A stretch of 64,000 nt of DNA from Paenibacillus sp. JNUCC32 (GCF_014863545.1 NZ_CP062260.1:6877505-6941504), one strand, 5' to 3'. Positions 22,456 through 31,359 are shown, counted from the first letter of the stretch. The notes: generated by a model from the letters alone, not told the origin. Translations and numbers: made by a program.

Positions 22456-24687
22456 ATGACGAAGCATGGGAAAGCGCGGTCTAGTTGGAGAAGGAGAGAG
22501 GTGGGCCGATCGTCCGATGGATCTGTATCTGTTTTTTTGATTATCGCCCTGGCAGCCGTATTTATGTTTGTAGCCATATTCATTGATTTCTCGCGTATCG
22601 CGGCCATGAAGGTGCAAAGCGAGAGGCTGACAAGAGCAGCCGTACGCTCCGTGATGTCATCCTACGATCCGCAGCTGCAGAAGGAATACGGACTGTATGC
22701 CCATGGGGGCACCAGCGGGGATCTCATTATGGGCAACGTGCTGAATGACAGCTTGAACCCGGGAGACCGCAGCGATGCGTTCCGGTTAATGGCGATGGAA
22801 CTCGATAGCTCGGGGCTTGAATTGCAGCGTCCATTGGGCACTTATGACATCTTCAACCGGCAGATCATCGAGGACATGAAGTATAAAGCGCCGATCGATT
22901 TCACTTTGGAATTAGTGGGCAAGTTCAAACCTTTATCGCAGTCCATGAAGGAAGCTTCCAATACGGTCGATGTGCTTAAGAAGCTGCGCAGGCTGTATGA
23001 CAAGCGGGAAGCGGCGCTGGATGAGATGCTGGCAAAGCAGCGCAAGGCAGGAGAGCATGCGATCCGGCTATCGAAGCTGGTCATGGATCCGCCTGGACAA
23101 CCGATCAACGATACTTCGCTCGGGGGCAGCATCCAAACCGCTGCCGACGGGGCATCGCAGTATGAGGATTATAAAGATAAACAACAGGAGGACGCGGACA
23201 GGCCCCCAAAAGAGAAACAGTATACGCTTCTGCTCATGGCTTACCGGAGCGGAATGTCTTCCATCGGCTCGCAGATATCGAGAGAGGCCGAACGGTTTCA
23301 GCGCGAGAATGACAAGCTCCTAGCGGACGCGCAGCAATTATGGGAGGAAGCCAGGAGTTTGAACGAGGAGATGAAGCAGGTCATCAAGGAATCCGAGAAC
23401 CGTTCATCTAATGCGGGGTATGACCAAGTGACGAATGACATAACGCCGGGGTCAGCCGATTCCTCCGGGTCGGAAGCGGAGATGATCCAATCCATTCGGA
23501 AGCAAGCGGACAAGTTAATTCATGGCGATGTCTTCTTAAACGGCTTTCGGCAAGAAATTGACAACCAGGAGCGTCGTTATCAACAGGTTGTCCGAGCTGT
23601 GGCCGCGCTACAGTCTTCATTGGGCGGGGAGGGGATGAAGGGAGCCGTGATCGGAGCTAGCCGCGAATTGCAGAATTACATTTCTAATTATGGGGTATCA
23701 GGCAGCGGAAATATCATGGATCGGCAGCAGGCGGCATTGGAGCAGTTTCGCACATCGGATAAGGAACGGAAGGCGATGGAGAAGCTGGCCAATCAGAAGC
23801 TGAAGCAGGCATCCAAAGCCATCGAGGCGATCAACGGGCTGAATGGGCAGAATCAAGCCATTATGGATGAGTTTCGTGAACTCCAGCAGTACTATGACGA
23901 AAGCCTTCAATTTAATGCGGAAGCAGACAGCATGAGTAAGGGAAAGCCGCTGGACGACGATCCGTATGATGCCGGCAAACAAGCAATGGATAACATGGAC
24001 GGCATGTTTGGATTTATGGGGAACGTGCTTGGCGGTGTTAGGGACGAACTGTTTCAGAATGAGTACGCCGTTCATTATTATCAGCATTTCGATGTCGGGA
24101 ACTTATCCGGAATCGTTGACGGGTCCAGCACGGGAGAGGAGATAGTGCAGGAGTTCGCTATCGGGAATCAGGAAGTGGAATATATTCTGTACGGATTCCA
24201 CAACCCCGCCGGGAATATTTCGGCGGCTTATGCAGAAATCTTCGCTTCCAGGCTCGCGATTCGGACGATGGAAGGATTCGTCGTCAACAGCAAATTAGGA
24301 AATCCGTTGGCGGTTTTGGCGGCAGCCATCCTGTATGGGATCGAGAAGGCTATCGAGGATATGATCCAGCTGTGTCAGAAGGGAAGCGTTCAGCTTTCCA
24401 AGTATGTACCCGTTGAGCTTACCTACAGGGATCATTTACGAATATTTTTGTTTATTCACAGCAATAACGAGAAGAAGTTATCACGCATGCTGGCGCTGAT
24501 ACGATTAAACACCGGCATCAATCCTGCGGAGCGATTTACTTACGCTTCAGGGGAAGTTAGGACGGCCATGCGTTTATGGTTTCTTCCGGGAGTGACGAAG
24601 TCGATCGGCGTTGCATTCGGAAGCGACGGGGATGAAGTTCAAGGAAGTCGGTACTTGGTCAAGCGCAAGGCGGATTTTTCCTATTAG
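22456..24687 (+). CDS. Large TadG-like pilus-locus protein (DUF5702 type)
   Basis: This 743-residue protein starts at ATG 22456. The N-terminus DGSVSVFLIIALAAVFMFVAIFIDFSRIAAMKVQSERLTRAAVRSVMSSYD resembles the TadG/TadE membrane anchor, with one helix at residues about 25-45. The remaining 690 residues are extracellular, Gln/Lys/Glu rich and predicted mostly helical, with likely coiled coils around residues 170-330 and 400-480. This layout matches the DUF5702 proteins of Bacillota tad clusters. It may scaffold the thick Gram-positive wall, which lacks an outer-membrane secretin. Function is inferred from location only. Confidence 0.72.
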   Translation: MTKHGKARSSWRRREVGRSSDGSVSVFLIIALAAVFMFVAIFIDFSRIAAMKVQSERLTRAAVRSVMSSYDPQLQKEYGLYAHGGTSGDLIMGNVLNDSLNPGDRSDAFRLMAMELDSSGLELQRPLGTYDIFNRQIIEDMKYKAPIDFTLELVGKFKPLSQSMKEASNTVDVLKKLRRLYDKREAALDEMLAKQRKAGEHAIRLSKLVMDPPGQPINDTSLGGSIQTAADGASQYEDYKDKQQEDADRPPKEKQYTLLLMAYRSGMSSIGSQISREAERFQRENDKLLADAQQLWEEARSLNEEMKQVIKESENRSSNAGYDQVTNDITPGSADSSGSEAEMIQSIRKQADKLIHGDVFLNGFRQEIDNQERRYQQVVRAVAALQSSLGGEGMKGAVIGASRELQNYISNYGVSGSGNIMDRQQAALEQFRTSDKERKAMEKLANQKLKQASKAIEAINGLNGQNQAIMDEFRELQQYYDESLQFNAEADSMSKGKPLDDDPYDAGKQAMDNMDGMFGFMGNVLGGVRDELFQNEYAVHYYQHFDVGNLSGIVDGSSTGEEIVQEFAIGNQEVEYILYGFHNPAGNISAAYAEIFASRLAIRTMEGFVVNSKLGNPLAVLAAAILYGIEKAIEDMIQLCQKGSVQLSKYVPVELTYRDHLRIFLFIHSNNEKKLSRMLALIRLNTGINPAERFTYASGEVRTAMRLWFLPGVTKSIGVAFGSDGDEVQGSRYLVKRKADFSY

Positions 24688-24704
24688 GATTAGGGGTTAC
24701 TTGA

Positions 24705-25694
24705 ATGAAATGTTTATCGGTATTACGAAAGCCTTTGCGTAAGAGCAGAGCGTCGGCGGAGCAAGGAAGCATGGTCGTGGAAGCTGCGCTTGTGCTGCCG
24801 ATGTTTATGTTTTTTGTCATTTTTCTCATATATATCGTGCAGATGACGTTGATATCGACGGCGCTCCAAAGCACCGTTTCCGATACCGTCAAAACCGCAG
24901 CGGCCCATATGTATCCTGTTTCTCTAGCCGTGCAGGCGAATGCAGGCGGTAACGGAACAAGCGAAGGCACGCCCAGCACGTCCCATTGGGAAATACCCAA
25001 ATTGTCGCTGTCCGATTGGGTTTCGAATTATAGCGACTCGCTTCCTTCTCCTGCTAAGGAGTGGATCACGGAAGCTGTCGCTTCAGGTGAGGAGCCTCTG
25101 CAGCAGCTTAAGAACCAAACCGTGGAAGCCGTACTCGACCCCGTGGTTAAGCCGATGATGAAGCCGTTCATGCCTGACCGCCTTCTGGATTATGACCGAA
25201 TCCATGTGTCGAATGTTCACATACCCAATTTGAAGAGCGGCACGAGTCCTTATTTTGGCATTGAGGTGAATTATGCCCTTCCAATCCGGGTTCCTTTCTT
25301 GAACAAACGCATCGTGCTGCAAGCGAAGGCCAAGGAGAGGCTGTGGATTGGAGACACCGGAGAAGGCGGGGGCGATTCGGGGAACGGGGACGGCTCGGAG
25401 AACGGAGCCATTGAGCTGTTGGAGAAGCCGAATCCGGCCGTCGCAAGCAAGCAGGCTAAGGTAAAGGTGAAAGTAGAGCCAGGGGCCAGCGCTCAATTAT
25501 CAGTCTATTATAAGAGCGGCCAGAGCACGGCTAAATATTTGGGTTGGAAGACCGCGGATGATAATGGCTATATCGATTGGGAATGGAACGTGGGATTTAA
25601 TACAACGCCGGGGACTTGGCTGTTCGTGGTTGAGACGGCCGACGGGCAGCGGATCGAGGTGCCGTTTACGGTGGTAGCGCGGTCGGGCTCATGA
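24705..25694 (+). CDS. Second TadE-like pseudopilin
   Basis: This 329-residue protein starts at ATG 24705. After a basic leader, QGSMVVEAALVLPMFMFFVIFLIYIVQMTLISTALQSTVSDTVKTAAAHMYP is a TadE-type membrane anchor with Glu at the expected position. The extracellular part contains Gly/Ser/Asn-rich stretches (GEGGGDSGNGDGSENG near residues 222-237) and an Ig-like C-terminal domain (KVKVEPGASAQLSVYYKSG ... GTWLFVVETADGQRIEVPFTVVAR). The C-terminal beta domain suggests a role at the pilus tip or in wall contact. It is the last gene before a 140-bp gap. Confidence 0.78.
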   Translation: MKCLSVLRKPLRKSRASAEQGSMVVEAALVLPMFMFFVIFLIYIVQMTLISTALQSTVSDTVKTAAAHMYPVSLAVQANAGGNGTSEGTPSTSHWEIPKLSLSDWVSNYSDSLPSPAKEWITEAVASGEEPLQQLKNQTVEAVLDPVVKPMMKPFMPDRLLDYDRIHVSNVHIPNLKSGTSPYFGIEVNYALPIRVPFLNKRIVLQAKAKERLWIGDTGEGGGDSGNGDGSENGAIELLEKPNPAVASKQAKVKVKVEPGASAQLSVYYKSGQSTAKYLGWKTADDNGYIDWEWNVGFNTTPGTWLFVVETADGQRIEVPFTVVARSGS

Positions 25695-25801
25695 GAGGTT
25701 CAAGAGCAAGGTTATGAAATATAGGGTTCTAAAGTAATATCCAATAAAAGTCTTTCCAATAAAAGCAATTCGTTGTGCGTCAATAGTTAAAGTTCTATTC
25801 A

Positions 25802-25821
25802 GACTATTCCTTTGAATAGTC
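25802..25821 (+). other. Perfect hairpin in the leader of the prepilin peptidase gene
   Basis: GACTATTC and GAATAGTC form an 8-bp perfect stem with a 4-base loop, ending seven bases before the GGGGAGG ribosome site. It lacks a T tract, so it is not a terminator. Just upstream, CCAATAAAAG is directly repeated (25740-25764 region). It could stabilise mRNA or tune translation. Confidence 0.45.
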
Positions 25822-25836
25822 GCGCAGGGGAGGTTG

Positions 25837-26355
25837 ATGGGTGTGGCCGTTGCCTTTGGTATTTGTGCCGTTTATCTGATTGCGGCCTTTATTACAGACC
25901 TTCGTTCCATGAAGATACCGAATGCTCTAACCGTATCGGCTATGCTGTCCGGTCCGATCTTTCATGGCGCTCTGGACGGATGGGAAGGCCTGCTCTTTTC
26001 TTTGAAGGGTCTTGGAGCAGGGTTTCTCATCTTGTTGATCATGTATTTTATAGGGGCTGTAGGAGCGGGCGACGTTAAGCTGTTCGGTGGGATCGGCGCC
26101 TGGACCGGCTTGTGGTTTACCTTGCAGGGCATTATGTATTCTGTCCTTTTTGCCGGTGCCATCGGTTTGCTCATTCTGCTCTGGCGGCGGGAGACGATGA
26201 AGCGAATACGCCATGTCGTTGGCAGTATCGCCGGAGTTTTTGTCATGAAGAGCTGGTTGCCGTGGTGCAACAGCCAGGAGGAGCACTTGCGATTTCCCTT
26301 TATGATGGCTGTCCTTCCTGGCATGATCAGCACGTATCTAGTACTGCACATGTAG
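25837..26355 (+). CDS. Prepilin peptidase TadV/CpaA (A24 family)
   Basis: This 172-residue polytopic membrane protein starts at ATG 25837 after GGGGAGG. It has the two aspartates of A24 aspartyl prepilin peptidases: D in AFITDLRSMKIPN and D in GAVGAGDVKLFGGIGAW. It lacks the N-methylation domain, as expected for the short CpaA/TadV class. It would cleave the Flp prepilin and TadE-like leader peptides at the cytoplasmic face. It lies 140 bp after the main tad genes and 12 bp before the FHA gene. Confidence 0.9.
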   Translation: MGVAVAFGICAVYLIAAFITDLRSMKIPNALTVSAMLSGPIFHGALDGWEGLLFSLKGLGAGFLILLIMYFIGAVGAGDVKLFGGIGAWTGLWFTLQGIMYSVLFAGAIGLLILLWRRETMKRIRHVVGSIAGVFVMKSWLPWCNSQEEHLRFPFMMAVLPGMISTYLVLHM

Positions 26356-26367
26356 GAGGCGGCGCTT

Positions 26368-28227
26368 ATGTTCGGATTAAAGGCGGATTTTATGCAGAAC
26401 GGCGGAACGATCATGGTGCTGGACCGGGATGAAGGGATCCAGTCAACAGAACTGAATCATGTGCAGCTGGGCATGATCCGTTCTTCGAGAATCCCGCACT
26501 TTTTGAAGCTGCATATGAAAGAAGTCGATTACAAAGTAACCTTGGAATATGATATCACCGGCAAAAAGATGCTGTCTCAGGCATTGAAGAGCGAGCGCAT
26601 GACGTTGACCGAGTACTATGGGCTGCTGCTGCAGATCGCTACCGCATTGGAGGACAGCAGGCTGTATATGCTTCAACCCGAGAATTACATACTTCATGAG
26701 GATTTTCTGTTTGTTGAAGGCTCCCTGCATCTTGGCACATTATATTTAACCTATGTTCCCCTTGCCGTTAATGAGACAAGCAGTAACCGTCTCCCTGTAA
26801 CGCTTAAGGAACTTATGACAAGGCTTCTCTTATCGGTCTCGGAGCTGAAAGGAGGAGGGATACAAGCATTGATGACCTTCTGCAGTGAACAGAGCTTCAG
26901 TTTGCCGGGACTTAAGCGGCTTGTCATTGAACTGCTTGCAGGAGAAGATGGTGAAAGCGATCAAGCAGGAACGCAAGCGAAGATGGCAGTGCCTGCACAT
27001 GTGAATGAAAGATTGCCCTATACCGATAATCCCTCAAACAGCAGCGTCTCCAGGACTGCCTTCTCATTTGCAGAGCCGGCTCACAGCCGGAGTGCGGCAT
27101 TGCAGACGGAGAATGACGGCAACACGGATAAACAGAGTTTAATTCGAAGCCTGACGGAACGTACCAACGAGATGTTTGGGAAAAGCGGCCGAAACGAAGA
27201 AGGTAATTCTCACGCCGGTCGCACCCCATCAGGTCTTCCTGCGTGGTCATCTGGCACAGATGATTCAAGTCTTGATGAAGCGGAGCATGGCAGGTCTTCG
27301 CCGGTTCGGACTTATATTTTGCTAGGATGTTTGCTCGCCGCAGCGGGAGCTTGGAGAATGTTGTACATGAATCAACCGGGTCCGCTGATGTTGGGGCTAT
27401 CGGTAGGGATTACGATTCTGCTTGCCGTGATCGCTTGGCTCGGCTACACGGGCAAACTCCGGCTGCTCCCACGGAGAACGGAGGATTGGTCCGGTTCATT
27501 GCCCGTGTTTGAATCCACAGAGCTGAGTCCGCAAGAGCATGCCAAGTGGAAGTCCGTCCCGCGTTTTGAGGCAGATCCCTTATCAGGTCTTCTTACGGGA
27601 AGACAGGCAGCGGACTCAGGGAAAGCGGCAGAAGCAGAGCTTGGTGAGGGGAATGAGCATTGGAGATGGCAGGTTCCTAAATCTCCATTTAACCTTGAGC
27701 GGGATCAGCCTTCAGCGGGATCTTCCGTACAGTCTTTTCGGGACCAGGCTTTTTCGCGTTCTCCTAACGCCGGGGCAGGAGATTCTTATAGGGAAGAAGG
27801 GGATTATTATGCCCAGCTGTCCCAACGGACGGAGGTGCTTTCGTCCTCTGGTGGTGGGGGAGCTACCGTGCTGTTAAGTCCAGAGACCGCCGTTCGTCCG
27901 CCCGGACACCATTCGGCCAGGGACTATCTTGAGCTTACCGAACCGAATGCAGCCGTCCCGAAGCGAATTGAATTGCATCAGCCCCATTTCATCATCGGCC
28001 GCTCTCCCGACGTCGCCCAATTTGTAGCTGAAGGTGTGGGAACTTCACGGGCACATGTCGAGCTCTCTCGCGAAAGCGGTGGATACGTCCTGAAGGATCT
28101 GGGTTCCAGAAACGGTACAATGTTGAAGGGAGAATCCATGGTGCCTTATAAAGAATACCCTTTGATGGAAGGGGATGCCTTTATTATTGCCGGATGGACG
28201 TTTACCCTGCGCAGGGGGGGATATTAA
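26368..28227 (+). CDS. FHA-domain membrane protein with N-terminal DUF6382-like domain
   Basis: This 619-residue protein starts at ATG 26368 after GGAGGCGG. Residues 1 to about 190 resemble the DUF6382 domain found N-terminal to FHA in Bacillota pilus loci. A low-complexity Ser-rich linker leads to two transmembrane helices near residues 312-355 (TYILLGCLLAAAGAWRMLYM and MLGLSVGITILLAVIAWLGY). Another linker follows, and a C-terminal FHA domain holds IIGRSPDVAQF, SRAHVELS and DLGSRNGTMLKG. FHA domains bind phosphothreonine, so this protein may tie pilus assembly to Ser/Thr kinase signalling. Both tails are probably cytoplasmic. Confidence 0.82.
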   Translation: MFGLKADFMQNGGTIMVLDRDEGIQSTELNHVQLGMIRSSRIPHFLKLHMKEVDYKVTLEYDITGKKMLSQALKSERMTLTEYYGLLLQIATALEDSRLYMLQPENYILHEDFLFVEGSLHLGTLYLTYVPLAVNETSSNRLPVTLKELMTRLLLSVSELKGGGIQALMTFCSEQSFSLPGLKRLVIELLAGEDGESDQAGTQAKMAVPAHVNERLPYTDNPSNSSVSRTAFSFAEPAHSRSAALQTENDGNTDKQSLIRSLTERTNEMFGKSGRNEEGNSHAGRTPSGLPAWSSGTDDSSLDEAEHGRSSPVRTYILLGCLLAAAGAWRMLYMNQPGPLMLGLSVGITILLAVIAWLGYTGKLRLLPRRTEDWSGSLPVFESTELSPQEHAKWKSVPRFEADPLSGLLTGRQAADSGKAAEAELGEGNEHWRWQVPKSPFNLERDQPSAGSSVQSFRDQAFSRSPNAGAGDSYREEGDYYAQLSQRTEVLSSSGGGGATVLLSPETAVRPPGHHSARDYLELTEPNAAVPKRIELHQPHFIIGRSPDVAQFVAEGVGTSRAHVELSRESGGYVLKDLGSRNGTMLKGESMVPYKEYPLMEGDAFIIAGWTFTLRRGGY

Positions 28228-28315
28228 TACGGGATTATTATAGTAGAAGTAAGATTTGCGAAGCCATTATTCTATGAAGTTTAGAGGGAATTCGGATTAT
28301 TGCAGAAAACCAAAG

Positions 28316-28358
28316 GTGTACCCTAATTTTTAGAGGGGCCTTTGGTTTTTTATTTTTA
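28316..28358 (+). terminator. Intrinsic terminator at the end of the tad locus
   Basis: AAAACCAAAGG pairs with CCTTTGGTTTT around a loop of about 20 bases, followed by a T-rich run. It separates the pilus locus from the AT-rich island. Confidence 0.8.
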
Positions 28359-28378
28359 CTAGATCTATAAAAAACATC

Positions 28379-28387
28379 TGGTATGAT
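28379..28387 (+). promoter_or_regulatory. Extended -10 promoter candidate for the AT-rich three-gene island
   Basis: TGGTATGAT fits a TGn-TATGAT extended -10 element. A second TATAAT is at 28414-28419. No clear -35 box is present for either. Confidence 0.4.
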
Positions 28388-28463
28388 AATTATGGTAAAA
28401 TGTACCGATTAACTATAATTTTAAGGCGAGATAATAATACTTTAATGAGAGGACAAGAGGATT

Positions 28464-28859
28464 TTGCATAGGAAAATTAAAAGCAACTTTTTTTACTTGG
28501 CTGCAGGAATATATCTAGGTATTGCAATAGTAGCATTTATTCCATGGATTCAGATTGACGCAAAAATTACAGCATATACAAGTATCATCGCATTATTTAT
28601 AACAATTTATGACTCATCTAAGGTTGGCCTAAAAATAGCTGCTACAGAAGGGGATTCACGCAAGCAAAGAATCCAGTATGTTTTTACGTTAGTTATGAAA
28701 GCCTTCATGATAATTTCGCCATTTGCCCTCTTGTACTGGATTAATTATGAGGACGATGAAGCAGTCATAACGAGAATAAGCAATTACGTGACTTTTGCTG
28801 CGATTGGGGTTGTATTTTTTACTAGAGGCATGGAATTAAAAAAATCAAGTGAACGATAA
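28464..28859 (+). CDS. Small integral membrane protein, unknown
   Basis: This 131-residue protein probably starts at TTG 28464 after an AAGAGG site. Four hydrophobic segments are visible: FFYLAAGIYLGIAIVAFIPWI, AYTSIIALFITIY, FTLVMKAFMIISPFALLYWI and ISNYVTFAAIGVVFFT. Charged loops lie between, including EGDSRKQR. I do not recognise the family. Codon use and base composition are markedly more AT-rich than in neighbouring genes, as for the next two genes. Its position 54 bases before the Thg1-like gene suggests cotranscription, but no direct functional link is visible. Confidence 0.6.
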   Translation: MHRKIKSNFFYLAAGIYLGIAIVAFIPWIQIDAKITAYTSIIALFITIYDSSKVGLKIAATEGDSRKQRIQYVFTLVMKAFMIISPFALLYWINYEDDEAVITRISNYVTFAAIGVVFFTRGMELKKSSER

Positions 28860-28913
28860 CTCAAATTAAATCCAGTATTGCAATTCTTTTATCAATCATT
28901 AAAAGGAGCAAAC

Positions 28914-29654
28914 ATGAAAAAGGACGACTTTGGCAACCGAATGAAGGGTTACGAAAACATTTTTAGACAAACGCTTCCTCAGAGACTTCCAGTGATTATT
29001 CGTATAGATGGTTCACATTTCCATACATTTACTCGTGGAATGATAAAACCGTTTGATGAGGTACTAATTCAGGCTTTTTGGGAGACGTGTAAATACTTAG
29101 CGCAAAATATTATGGGTTGTAAGTTGATCTACCATCAAAGTGATGAAATATCTATTCTGCTGACCAATTATGATAAGTTAACAACGCAGTCTTGGTTTGA
29201 AAATAATCTACAAAAAATGGTTTCAGTGTCTGCTTCAATGGCTACTGCAAAGTTCAATGAGGTTATACAAAAAGCCTTTCCCGACAAGCCGCTCGCCACA
29301 TTTGATAGCAGAGCTTGGGTACTGCCTCATGATGAGGTAGCGAACTATTTTCTTTGGAGACAGCAGGACGCAACCAAAAACAGCATTTCGATGGTTGCTC
29401 AGGCAAGCTTTCCACATAAGGAGTTACAGGGATTAGATGGAAAGAAACTTCAGGACAAGTTATTTCTCGAAAAAGGTGTAAATTGGAACGATCTGCCTAT
29501 TTGGCAAAAACGCGGAGCGTGCATTACAAAGCAGTACTATAAAAAAGGAGAGGCGCTTCGGAGCAAGTGGGATGTTGATTTTAATACACCGATTTTTAGT
29601 CAGAATAGAGAGTACATAAATCAGTACGTTTATTTATCAAAGGATGAAAAATAA
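28914..29654 (+). CDS. Thg1-like protein (tRNA-His guanylyltransferase family, 3'-5' polymerase)
   Basis: This 246-residue protein starts at ATG 28914 after AAAAGGAGC. It has the Thg1 palm: RIDGSHFHTF with metal ligand D32, and YHQSDEISILL with D77 and E78, matching the RIDG-x-x-FH and QSDE motifs of Thg1. The eukaryotic HINN motif after YFLWRQQD is replaced by ATKNSISMVAQ, as I recall for bacterial Thg1-like proteins. Thg1 adds G to the 5' end of tRNA-His. Bacterial members extend truncated RNA 5' ends in a template-dependent 3'-5' reaction after 5' activation. The next gene overlaps by one base (TAATG) and encodes a polynucleotide-kinase-like protein, suggesting joint RNA 5'-end repair. Base composition is AT-rich, indicating acquisition. 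Confidence 0.9.
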   Translation: MKKDDFGNRMKGYENIFRQTLPQRLPVIIRIDGSHFHTFTRGMIKPFDEVLIQAFWETCKYLAQNIMGCKLIYHQSDEISILLTNYDKLTTQSWFENNLQKMVSVSASMATAKFNEVIQKAFPDKPLATFDSRAWVLPHDEVANYFLWRQQDATKNSISMVAQASFPHKELQGLDGKKLQDKLFLEKGVNWNDLPIWQKRGACITKQYYKKGEALRSKWDVDFNTPIFSQNREYINQYVYLSKDEK

Positions 29655-30097
29655 TGGAGTGTGTCATTTTCATTGGGATTCAAGCTTCTGGAAAATCAAC
29701 ATTTTATAAAGAAAAGTTTTTCAAAACTCATATGAGAATAAACCTTGATATGTTGCGGACAAGGCATCGTGAGAATGTTTTTCTTGAAGCATCAATCAGT
29801 ACTAGTCTGCCGTTTGTAATTGATAATACGAATCCAACAATGGATGAACGAAAAAAATATATCGAATTAGGTAAAAAACATAGGTATAAGATCGTGGGTT
29901 ATTACTTTGAACCGAATTATGATTTATCTTATGCACGTAACGAACAGAGACAAGGAAAAGATAAGATTCCTGAGGTTGGAATCAAAAGTACACTGAAGAT
30001 GTTGCAAACTCCTTACTATGATGAGGGTTTTGATGAATTGTATTTGGTGCGGTCACTTAATGAAGGATTTGAAGTCGAAGAAATGAAAATGAAATGA
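29654..30097 (+). CDS. P-loop polynucleotide-kinase-like ATPase partner of the Thg1-like protein
   Basis: This 147-residue protein starts at ATG 29654, sharing one base with the upstream stop, so translation is coupled. It has Walker A GIQASGKST (8-16) and RINLDMLRTR with D32 in the place of the general base of T4 Pnkp-type kinases. DNTNPT (57-62) follows, then a lid-like segment YARNEQRQGKDKIP with conserved Arg residues and Pro. This is the compact AAA_33/Pnkp kinase pattern. Such enzymes phosphorylate RNA or DNA 5'-OH ends or small molecules. A 5'-kinase would convert a 5'-OH from an RNA cut into the 5'-phosphate a Thg1-like enzyme must activate. The pairing is seen; the pathway is inferred. 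Confidence 0.82.
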   Translation: MECVIFIGIQASGKSTFYKEKFFKTHMRINLDMLRTRHRENVFLEASISTSLPFVIDNTNPTMDERKKYIELGKKHRYKIVGYYFEPNYDLSYARNEQRQGKDKIPEVGIKSTLKMLQTPYYDEGFDELYLVRSLNEGFEVEEMKMK

Positions 30098-30174
30098 GTC
30101 TTTCAACTTTTTGAATATATCCCCCATAGATAAAGGTTTATTACATAGGATTTAATTTCTGGAGATGAAGGAGA

Positions 30175-31359
30175 ATGATCAATGTGATAAAAAAAGCCTT
30201 ATTATGGTCACCCTTGTTTGTGGTGTTATGGTTACTGCTTCCGAGCCCATCCCATGCCGCCACTTTATTTGTAAAAGCAAACGTGGAATATGGGCCATTC
30301 AAATCGCCCTTCTCTTTGGAAGACCCGATAATGATGAAGGAGGGGAGAGTATTGCTTCCTCTGCGGGAGGTCGGCGATATATTGGGTTTGAAGGTACATT
30401 GGAATCAAGGACAGCAAAGGGCGAGTCTGTATGGCGTAAATCTTGAAATGACCCTGCAGCCAGGATCCGATGCTGCTTACGTGAACAATGAAAAGAAAAA
30501 ACTCCAGACTTCTGCGGAAATCATCAACGGAAAGCTGTACATTCCTCTTCGGTTTGTTGCCGAGACCGCGAGTGAGGAAGTGAGGTGGAAATCCGATACG
30601 AAGACGTTGTCTGTTGGCAGCAGTTACGCTATGGGGACAGATAAGGGCATTACATTTTGGCTTAACCGGAAGAATGGTGAATTCTATCAAGCCATCGGAA
30701 ACAGGACGCCGTCGCTCATTGGAAAATTGGATATCCTGGTAGAGGAGCTGAGACATCTCCAAGTGGAAAGACTGTCCGACAACAGTTCGTACGTGCGACT
30801 ATATGAAGCAGTAGGGATGTCCGCATTAGGTAAGAGATCCGGCCAGGTTTTTGTGAAGGACGGACAGATCATAAAGGAATCGCACTTTGGATTCATGGGA
30901 TATTATCCGGATACCAACACGTATAGCCTGTACGATCTGCAAGGAAAAGTATTGTTCACGGATGGCAAGCATGCAGAGTTTCTGAATCATGAAGGAGAAG
31001 TGGTGGCTTCATTCGATCTAAGGGAGCTTACTGGAAAAAAAGACGAGGTCTATATGATCGAATACGTTACGGATTCGTACATGATCTTGCGGGAATATGG
31101 TACGCAGCATCTGATACTCTATCATCGAATGCGTGAAATCACCGCCTATGTTCATGAGATGCTATCGCTTCCTCTATCAGAGAAAAAATTCCTCGAGGAA
31201 GTTGCCTTGGACAGAAATAATGAACCGGACCGTGAGCTTATCATTCGCTTCAATAAACAAGAGGAGAATACGCTTTTGTTCCTATATAAGAGCAAAACAA
31301 CAGGCCAAGTTGATTTGTATCCCTTCAATTTAGCAGACTTAAAAAACGAATCCCCCTAA
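30175..31359 (+). CDS. Secreted copper-amine-oxidase N-domain-like protein
   Basis: This 394-residue protein starts at ATG 30175, ten bases after GGAG; a GTG nine bases later is an alternative. A signal peptide ends near PSPSHA-A. Residues about 35-140 form the copper amine oxidase N-terminal-like repeat domain (VLLPLREVGDILGLKVHWNQG and LYIPLRFVAETASEEVRWKSD), which is very common in Paenibacillus surface proteins. Here it is not followed by an oxidase but by a beta-rich, propeller-like C-terminal region of unknown function (YDLQGKVLFTDGKHAEFLNHEGEVVASFDL). It is probably an extracellular structural or binding protein. A perfect hairpin overlaps its stop codon. Confidence 0.75.
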   Translation: MINVIKKALLWSPLFVVLWLLLPSPSHAATLFVKANVEYGPFKSPFSLEDPIMMKEGRVLLPLREVGDILGLKVHWNQGQQRASLYGVNLEMTLQPGSDAAYVNNEKKKLQTSAEIINGKLYIPLRFVAETASEEVRWKSDTKTLSVGSSYAMGTDKGITFWLNRKNGEFYQAIGNRTPSLIGKLDILVEELRHLQVERLSDNSSYVRLYEAVGMSALGKRSGQVFVKDGQIIKESHFGFMGYYPDTNTYSLYDLQGKVLFTDGKHAEFLNHEGEVVASFDLRELTGKKDEVYMIEYVTDSYMILREYGTQHLILYHRMREITAYVHEMLSLPLSEKKFLEEVALDRNNEPDRELIIRFNKQEENTLLFLYKSKTTGQVDLYPFNLADLKNESP

